Shown piece after piece: positions 57,655-64,000 of a DNA stretch of 64,000 bases. The DNA is from Dactylonectria macrodidyma. Its lineage: Eukaryota > Ascomycota > Sordariomycetes > Hypocreales > Nectriaceae. The notes beneath the pieces were generated by a model that was not told the DNA's origin, did no database searches, and saw nothing but the letters and a program-made list of their open reading frames with translations. Positions within the stretch are counted from its first letter, which is position 1. Each line of letters starts with the position of its first letter. Location of the stretch: positions 3,472,001 through 3,536,000 of the forward strand of contig JAGMUV010000006.1 of NCBI GenBank assembly GCA_020744425.1. Reading direction: 5' to 3'. A program made the translations under genes and the position numbers.

Positions 57655-59323
57655 TTAGTGTAAGGCGAAATGTCTGGCAAAATGTAAGAGATTATCATTG
57701 TATCTGGAGTAGAGAGACCGGCAGCGATACAATGGACAACAATCTTGTATCTCTCGATTGATCCGCTTGGAGTTGTCAGGAAAACCACCGAGATAGTTAA
57801 TACACTTCTTCAGTTTGCCAGGAATGTTAGTTCCCTTGTATTCCGAGTCTGTCTCTGGAATCAACATAGCGTTAGCAATGTAATCTATGGCCTGCTTCCA
57901 GATTTTCTCAGCCCCATCTGCAGCATCAATCCGGCTAAGTCCATGCTGCCTCATGTTAAGTGGAGTGTCAAGGACCCACTCGCCGTAGAGTTCGGCACAG
58001 GTTGGACCATTGCAAAATGAGGTCGGGCCATGTGGACCACACAGAATGGTCATGTTCGGGGAACCAGAAGCCATCAGACCTAGATGAGTTTGAATCACAC
58101 CGGCGCACTTGCCCCTTAGAGTCATGGATACCCCCTCCACATCTATTGCTAGTAGTGGTCCAGTCATGGCGTCAAAGCCAGTGGCGAACACGATGATGTC
58201 AATATCCCTGAAGGTTCCGTCGGCTGTTAAGATTCCATCTAGGCGAATCTCTGAAATTGCGTTCGCCTTGGTGTTGATGATTTCTACATTCTCCTGGTTG
58301 TAGACCTCGCAGAGATTCTGCTCCAAAGTTGCCCTTTTCGTTCCGTAGAAAAATGGGGGTTCCTTTGGCGCCAGCAACTCAGCCTTCTAGGATCTTTTAT
58401 ACGTGGGATCACTTCGCTTCGCCAGAAGTCGTAGGCTTCTCGATTGATAGCCGGATCGCTGATGACGTCAGGGTAGCCTCCTATCTAGAAGGATAAGCTT
58501 TCTCGTGACTAGACCTCTTCGTAGACTTGGCGTCATTGCTCAGGAGTCGCAGCAGAGCCCAATGAGGGCAAGAAGGAGAAGTCGATTCCGCCAACGGTCC
58601 TTTGCCTGTGGACGAATTTTGCAGGATACGTCGATTTGGCATGGCTTTGGTCCTCGACTGATAGATCTTCTTGGCCCATCGGGAGATTGCAGGTTGGACT
58701 TCGCTGAAAGACTGTTAATGTCTTCACTTCCGAACCCAGCTCCTGAATGACTTGCAGCCCGCTCGACCCGTTCCCAATGACGGCAACCCGTTTTCCCCGA
58801 TAGTCGATGCCGCCTTGCGGCCATTTACTAGTATGGCACGAGATGCCACTGAAGCTTTCCAGCCTTTCATTTCAGGGATGAATGGCCTCGCTGTGATGCC
58901 GGCGCACGGCAAAAAGAGCCTTGTAGTCCAGGTGTTTCCATCAGTCGAACTTTTGCCTTCAACCCAGCGGGCAGACGCAACTCGAGTGTTGAAGATGATG
59001 TCCTGCTTTAGATGCAGCTTGCTCTCGACGTGGGCGAAGTAGGCACAGAGCTCAGCACGGCCTGGGTATTTCTGTGTCCAAATCCAATCTTTCCAGAGCA
59101 GGCGGTTCGAGTATTCATAAATCAGGACTCTTGAGTCCACCTGGGCACCGGAGTAGCAGTTCCAGTGCCACACACAGCCGAGGTCAGCGCCTTCATCGAG
59201 AACGAGACATTTGAAGCCCGAGGCTCGAAGTAGGTATAGGAGGTGGCAGCCGAAAAAGCCAGCACCGACAATGATTGCGTCAAAGTCGGGCTTCTAGGCT
59301 GTACCGTTGGTAGTGGAAGCCAT
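57655..59323 (-). pseudogene. Decayed Baeyer-Villiger-type FAD monooxygenase
   Basis: Family blocks appear in order on the minus strand: the FAD site IIVGAGFFGC, WHWNCYSGAQVDSR, the NADPH site VAVIGNGSSGLQVIQELGS, then FQRSPTCNLP, GGYPDVISDPAINREAYDFW, LLAPKEPPFFYGTKR, IVFATGFDAMTGPLLAIDV and TILCGPHGPTSFCNGP. They match the cyclohexanone/4-hydroxyacetophenone monooxygenase group. Lesions: TAG at codon 10 (59294-59296), a one-base shift near 58865, TGA at 58533-58535, TAG at 58509-58511 and 58486-58488, and another shift near 58385. The C-terminus is also atypical. No reasonable set of introns removes all of these. The gene was probably functional next to the amine module until recently, since protein similarity is still high. 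Confidence 0.8.
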
Positions 59324-59833
59324 GGTGATGAGGTTGAGATAGAGAATTCAAGGTAGTTGCTGATATCGTTAAAGACGAGGTTACTTCAACCGACTGGCCT
59401 GCTGCCTTCTTTGTGTACGTCTGGCCATCTCAAATGTGTTATTTTTTATTTATATGGAAGATCGTGCGCATCTTGTGTCACGACGATCATCAACCTCCTT
59501 GTGATTGTAGGTGATCAATTGCCCGAAACGGGGCTTTCTCAAGGGAGCCGCCCGGGGGGATATTTGCATCGGACGGTCTTGGTTTCGGCTTTGGAAGGGT
59601 CTAAGACCTCGGCTAAGGCTGGATATGCATTGAGCACGGGCATCTGCCGTGGCTGTAGCCCTTGGCAGCTCCGTCTCAGGAGCTCCCCTTAGTTCAACGT
59701 CCCCCGCTCGTGCTACGGTTGGATATAGGACCGTTAGTCCGGTAACATCCCCTCAGCATTCACTTAGCTGGATTCATGAAGCTAAGATTTCAAGTTAGGC
59801 ACAAGCAAAATAATACAACGCAAACAACAAAAT
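59324..59833. other. Intergenic, about 510 bp
   Basis: Region between the decayed monooxygenase and the toxin-like relic. I looked for the missing N-terminal part of the relic here and did not find it. Confidence 0.4.
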
Positions 59834-60352
59834 CATGTTCAATCCGCTCGAGGCAAAAGGCAACCAAATCGGAGTCGGTGTTTACACCACCCCTGGCCCG
59901 GGACAATGGGAGGGCAACGCTGGAGACTGGTTCGATCTCTCAAATCTTGGCTACGCTGGTGGCTTGCACTAACTCGTCGACATTCTAGGCACTGTCAGAT
60001 TACTGCTAACAGGTCGGCCTTGGACAAGCTCCACAAAGTCTGGATTCCTCGGGGCTATTGGTGGAATATCACGGCTCTATACCGGTTTTTGGAGGACAAT
60101 TACAGTTTTAACCCCAATCTGGCCATGCGAATCTCCAAAATCGCCAAGTACAAGAAAGAGAAAGTGACACAGCTCTTGATCCCAACAGATTTGCTCTCCA
60201 AAAAGGACCCAGACCTTCGAGCCACTTACAAGGCCAAGTATAAGGAACTACCTACCACTCAAAAAGTGGACTACTCGTTCTGGACGAATCGTCATGGTGT
60301 TCCACAGCCCGGTTTCCTGAACTGGTTGTGTCTGAGCAGCTCTATTGCATAG
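59834..60352 (+). pseudogene. Relic of a heat-labile enterotoxin A-chain-like gene
   Basis: Two fragments in different frames resemble the fungal proteins related to the ADP-ribosylating A chain of heat-labile enterotoxin. The first (from about 59835) has a short Gly-rich stretch followed by WEGNAGDWF and ends at a stop near 59970. The second (about 60010-60352, in the 59906-60352 frame) carries a WIP(R)G...RISKIAKY...LLIP order typical of the later part of these proteins. A ctaacag acceptor-like site lies before it, so part of the break could be an intron. The N-terminal catalytic portion expected upstream is not present, and no signal peptide is seen. I treat it as truncated and non-functional. 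Assignment rests on motif resemblance only. Confidence 0.45.
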
Positions 60353-60637
60353 AGCGAGCCACTATTTGAGCACAACAGAGATCACAGGAGAACAGGCAAG
60401 TTATTTACGTGGTAACCCTGTCTTAAGGTATTTCCAAAAGCCCTCAGCCACAGAAAGCACTGATTAAGTACACTGGTCAGTTAGAACGTGGTGATTAGGG
60501 TTATATATAGGATGTAACTGTTTAATTTCTGCGTAGCACTTCTGATAACTTAATCGTGTGTATTAACTTTGCGTTGCTCTAATGTAAGAGCTTCCTTTCT
60601 TATCTTTAACTGTGATTGTGCAAATCAACGTTACAGT
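60353..60637. other. Intergenic, AT-rich, about 285 bp
   Basis: Downstream flank of the rhodanese gene; no gene. Confidence 0.4.
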
Positions 60638-62248
60638 TTATAAATCTGAGGCTGGAACTCGTTTTACAGGGTCATCACGCACGACGTGGAAGCACGCGAT
60701 GCCGTCATTCGCAACCTGAGCCACAAGTCCGTGCTCCCAATCAATATAAGCCTGCATATCCTTTTCGGTGTTTTTAGTCCCCTCATACGGGCGTTTGTAT
60801 ACGTCAATAGGCTCCGACAGCCACCGCTGCTCCGTCTCGAGCGGCCGGTCCGCTGCTTTCCAAGCCACGGTGCCGCCGGTGAGATATAGGACCTCGCGCG
60901 AGGAGCTAGCGACAGCTTCTCGTGCGTGGTCAAGATTCATGGCGGCAACGATGCCATCTGGGGATGTGAGCACGATGGGGCCGCTGCCTGGGACGAGTTT
61001 CAAATCGCGCGCAAGCTCCGGCCCGGAGGCAAACCAAGCGCCGGGGACGTGACCCTTCCGGTAGACTGGACTGCGGGCAAGGTCCACGATGGTGGCATCG
61101 ATGAGTCTCTCTAGGTCGTCGACTGCAATGGCACCAGAGCTGGGCACGCGCCAAGTAGGTTGATCGGCTCTGGGCAAGTCATCGGGCGGCGACACATTCT
61201 CTTGGAGGACATGGACATCCCATCCCAGCTGGAGCAGCCAGCTGGCGGTAATGAGCGCTCTCACGCCCCCTGTATCATACAAGACAATGCGAGCACCTCT
61301 GACGCCAACCCATTCATCTGTGGCTTGGACGAGCTGGCCGCCGGGGGCAGAAATGAAGCCATCAGGATGGCCCTCGGCATACTCTCTCGGATCCCTGACG
61401 TCCAGCAGGTAAAGAGTCCTGGCTTCAGCCGAAGCTGCAAATCGCTCGAGTTGATTTCCGTCAATGATAGGCACACCGACATGCCTCGCCCATGTCTTGG
61501 CGTGCTGTCGAGCCTTTTGCACCGCTTCCGACGACGGCGGCCCGACTCGCTCAACCTTGCCCTTCTCCAGGTCGAAGCCTGCGAGTGTCCAGCCAATGGT
61601 GCCGTTCTCGAGAGCAACCACCCTATTGCCGATGCCCGCATTCACCAGAGACTGTGTGCCGACGATGCTGCGCGTACGGCCCGCGCAGTTCACGACGACG
61701 GTGGTGCTTGGGTCCGGCGCCGCCTTAAACACCCGGTACAACAGCTCGCCGCCGGGACAGCTTTGCCCGCAAGGGATGCTCATCGTGTGGTACTCCTCGT
61801 ACCTCCTGGCATCCAGGACGACCACGTCCTCGTCGTTCTCCAGAATATGCTTGATCTCGCGGGCGGGCAGGGACGGCGTGTGACAGATGGCCTCGACGAG
61901 TTCGCCAAAGGCCTTGGACGGCACGTTGACGTCCCGAAACACCTCGCCGACCAGCGCATAACCCGACAGCCCGCCCTCCAGGATGGAAATATCCCGATAG
62001 CCCATGGCCAGAATGCGTGCCACGGCGCGCGTGGTGTAGCCTTGTCCGTCGTCGTAGACAACTATCGGCGCAGACAGCCGCGGAACCAAGGCTGGCAGCA
62101 TGTGCTCGACCTCTGACACCGGCACTGTGAGAGCGAAAAACGGATGGGCTTCCGCATAAGGCCCTTCTTCTCGTACATCAAGCAAGGCGATTTCATGGCG
62201 GCTTGCCCAGTGGCGGCGCAACTCGTGGGCGGTTATTGTCTTAGCCAT
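60638..62248 (-). CDS. Four-domain rhodanese-like sulfurtransferase, probably of bacterial origin
   Basis: A single uninterrupted exon of 536 aa. Four rhodanese modules follow each other: about 7-105 (ALLDVREEGPYAEAHP, VVYDDGQG), 115-225 (VVVLDARRYEEYHTMSIP, VVVNCAGRTRS), 255-370 (LYLLDVRDPREYAEGHPDG, IVLYDTGG) and 390-500 (ATIVDLARSPVYRKGHVPGA, IVLTSPDG). Only the second has the catalytic Cys (Cys188 in CAGRTRS); the loops of the others carry Asp or Ser/Pro and should be inactive. The active module would transfer sulfane sulfur from thiosulfate or a similar donor. This length, domain count and lack of introns are typical of bacterial proteins, and the GC content is clearly above that of its AT-rich flanks. 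No targeting signal is visible. Confidence 0.85.
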   Translation of the reverse strand: MAKTITAHELRRHWASRHEIALLDVREEGPYAEAHPFFALTVPVSEVEHMLPALVPRLSAPIVVYDDGQGYTTRAVARILAMGYRDISILEGGLSGYALVGEVFRDVNVPSKAFGELVEAICHTPSLPAREIKHILENDEDVVVLDARRYEEYHTMSIPCGQSCPGGELLYRVFKAAPDPSTTVVVNCAGRTRSIVGTQSLVNAGIGNRVVALENGTIGWTLAGFDLEKGKVERVGPPSSEAVQKARQHAKTWARHVGVPIIDGNQLERFAASAEARTLYLLDVRDPREYAEGHPDGFISAPGGQLVQATDEWVGVRGARIVLYDTGGVRALITASWLLQLGWDVHVLQENVSPPDDLPRADQPTWRVPSSGAIAVDDLERLIDATIVDLARSPVYRKGHVPGAWFASGPELARDLKLVPGSGPIVLTSPDGIVAAMNLDHAREAVASSSREVLYLTGGTVAWKAADRPLETEQRWLSEPIDVYKRPYEGTKNTEKDMQAYIDWEHGLVAQVANDGIACFHVVRDDPVKRVPASDL

Positions 62249-63112
62249 TTGTCTTTGTTGTTTTAGAGTTGATGGCGGGTTTGCTGGGCGGGGTCAAAAT
62301 TTGAGCGGTATGGTGGCATCAAGTTGATGTTCTGGCCTCGGAAAGATGAACTGCCTGATTCTGGTAGTAATGCTATTTGGTGGGGCATCATCTGGGATCA
62401 GATCTGTGTAAGAAAGCTCCACCATCATGGGCTGCCATTTCAACGTCGATTACTCCGACGCGGACCATTTTTTCCATATGCTGATCAGTAATTATTGATA
62501 AATGGTCCGATATCTGTTGGTCCATGGATACGCGCGGGTCTCTCGTGCCCCGCGTGGCTGGCCTACTAGTGCGTCACCTTCACACAAACGCTTGCCTCTG
62601 AATAGTCAGAACTTGGCACGTCAAAGTGAATGAATGCATGAACCTGAATGGTGCAGGGCTGGACCCTTACCATACTCTGGAGTACCATCTAGCAATGACC
62701 CACGTCACTTCGTTCTGTGTCTCACTTGAGAAAACAGCAATACTCAAAAAAAACCATCTGATAAAGAGATCCTTACCTACTCTGAGTGCTTTATATCAAT
62801 GCCCTGATCGGCTCGGACGTAACTGTTAAGAAAGACTAGTGAAGCTATCGTTTGGGATCTTCAAAAGATAAAACATCCGAGCCGATGAGGGCATAAATCA
62901 GCTTTCGTCACATTTCCACTCCAATCGCGGACTGTATTCCATATGGCGTCATCACCCCGCTCACATTCGCCATCTGCCGCTTGCATCAGCGCCTCGCAGA
63001 ATGCAGAGCCGTCAGGAGCGTCTATTCAGACATCACCTAGAGTTGGCATTATCAAACCGCGCCAGACTGAACCCGCCGTCATAGTCACATAGCGGAGCCA
63101 CCAAGTCAGACA
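62249..63112. other. Intergenic, 860 bp, divergent promoters
   Basis: Lies between the ATGs of the rhodanese gene and the AflR-like regulator, on opposite strands. I see no gene in it. Confidence 0.45.
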
Positions 63113-64000
63113 ATGAGCACCGTAAGGCAAAAACGGAAATCGTGCGAAGCGTGTCGTGAGCTTCTCCCCCACCCTTTCATCCTTTCATTGGTCCCATCCC
63201 TGCGACCCCTCCAATATACTGACCATGGAATGTTTTCGCGCTTATCAGGCGCACGAAAGCTCAGGTGCTCGGGCAGGCATACGGGATGTTCGCGATGCGT
63301 GCACCTCGGGCTCGTTTGCAAGTTTCAGGAAAAGGGCATGCCAGGGAGACCTCGTAAATGGACACCGATCGAGCCTCGAGAGCAGCATCACCAGCAGCAG
63401 GACCACCAGCGGGATGTACAAGACGTTGCACAGGGCGTCCAGATGATTGAACAGAGTAACTCGTACCAGCAAGATCCAGCCCTTCAACAGTCCTGTCGTG
63501 CGCCGTGGACAGGCTTTGCGGAGGAAGAGTCGTCGGTGGCCACCTGCAGCTCCACCGACTTGTTGACAGTTGTGCCACAAGAATGGGCTTCACGCGAGAC
63601 CGATGACATGGCTTTCAGCTACGACGAACTGGGCGCGTTGCCTTTTCTCGACTTCAACACGAGCACGCAGTTTGAGTTACTGCCTCTTGACTCGTTCCGA
63701 GCCTGTCTGTCCAGCGGCGTGCATAGCAGGGATCCCACCGAGCTGTCATGCAACGCGTCGGTGACGTTAGCTGCGCCGCACCAGTCCTGCGACTGTGCCA
63801 AACAAGTCTTCGAGATAATACGGTCGTTGAAAAGAGGCCTGCTTTCTCACAGCACCGTGGGCACACTCCGCCGGGGCACCGACCTTGTTGAGAAGCTCCT
63901 GACGTGCTCCATCTGCTACGATATATCCAAACCTCCGCGCCTCACTCTCCAGAACGTCCTGCTCCTCGGCCGTGTCTTCCTCGAGGTGACGACTGGCTAT
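63113..64000 (+). CDS. Zn2Cys6 transcription factor, AflR-like, 3' end outside the window
   Basis: Exons 63113-63155 and 63249 to beyond 64000; 277 residues are visible. The intron splits the zinc cluster; the join gives CEACRARKLRC followed by SGRHTGCSRCVHLGLVC with the exact CX2CX6CX6CX2CX6C spacing. A basic GRPRKW follows (the GRPR type of linker), then a Gln-rich stretch. Near the end of the window, CDCAKQVFEIIRSLKRG, LLTCSICYDISKPPRLTLQNVLLL and GRVFLE match the C-terminal AflR domain. Such regulators usually control secondary-metabolite clusters, so one may lie to the right of this window. The frame is open to the last base. Confidence 0.85.
   Translation, partial: MSTVRQKRKSCEACRELLPHPFILSLVPSLRPLQYTDHGMFSRLSGARKLRCSGRHTGCSRCVHLGLVCKFQEKGMPGRPRKWTPIEPREQHHQQQDHQRDVQDVAQGVQMIEQSNSYQQDPALQQSCRAPWTGFAEEESSVATCSSTDLLTVVPQEWASRETDDMAFSYDELGALPFLDFNTSTQFELLPLDSFRACLSSGVHSRDPTELSCNASVTLAAPHQSCDCAKQVFEIIRSLKRGLLSHSTVGTLRRGTDLVEKLLTCSICYDISKPPRLTLQNVLLLGRVFLEVTTGY

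Noticed and set aside
61160..62116. 318-codon open frame on the plus strand
   Set aside because: It is antisense to the rhodanese gene, GC-rich, and has no domain; the minus-strand protein has four clear rhodanese modules.
53275..62248. One single biosynthetic cluster
   Set aside because: The permease/oxygenase pair, decayed oxygenase, relic and rhodanese differ in type and likely origin; no core synthase is present.
1..64000. tRNA, rRNA or CRISPR arrays
   Set aside because: No cloverleaf with A and B boxes, no rRNA segment and no regularly spaced identical repeats were seen; an eye search can miss an intron-bearing tRNA.

Overview
This is a 64-kb piece of a filamentous ascomycete genome. 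Nearly every gene has short introns (about 50-90 nt, GTRNGY donors, CTNAY branch sites, YAG acceptors). The fungal families present are HET-domain, Zn2Cys6 and bZIP/DUF3425 regulators, DHA1/DHA2-type MFS carriers, a DUR3-type symporter and a choline/GABA-type permease. A hypocrealean (Sordariomycete) source is my inference; the possible relic of a fungal enterotoxin-A-like gene near 60 kb would fit an insect- or animal-associated lineage, but the sequence does not prove it. Exon joins were made by eye, choosing joins that keep frame and protein-family similarity.

Layout. 0-3.3 kb: mitochondrial NAD+-type carrier, convergent with a HET-domain gene. 3.3-5.7 kb: long intergenic stretch with a 21-bp minisatellite. 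5.7-14.4 kb: lactose-permease-like sugar transporter, a Zn2Cys6 regulator divergent from a DHA2 efflux pump, and a membrane-anchored PLOD-like glycosyltransferase. 14.4-19.3 kb: gene-poor, with one alpha/beta hydrolase and a diverged tandem duplication.

19.3-31.4 kb is the most unusual part. Three clear paralogues (24.9, 27.1 and 30.4 kb) belong to a protein family I do not recognise and share a GPLAGF(F/Y) core. A fourth gene (19.3 kb) may be a distant member. An intronless KP-43-like subtilase with no visible signal peptide sits among them.

32.5-41 kb: Zn2Cys6 regulator divergent from a DUR3-like symporter, then a bZIP/DUF3425 regulator and an aldo-keto reductase. 41.6-43.1 kb: a WW/ZZ-finger gene with three in-frame TGA codons. 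43.8-49.3 kb: FAD monooxygenase with an NTF2-like N-terminus, convergent with an MFS pump, then a membrane-anchored thioredoxin. 51.6-56.8 kb: a fatty-acid-hydroxylase-family enzyme, then a divergent Rieske oxygenase/permease pair that looks like a small amine uptake-and-oxidation module. 57.6-59.3 kb: a decayed Baeyer-Villiger-type monooxygenase. 59.8-60.4 kb: the toxin-like relic. 60.6-62.2 kb: an intronless, GC-rich four-domain rhodanese of bacterial appearance. 63.1 kb to the end: the start of an AflR-like Zn2Cys6 regulator, so a metabolite cluster may lie beyond the right edge.
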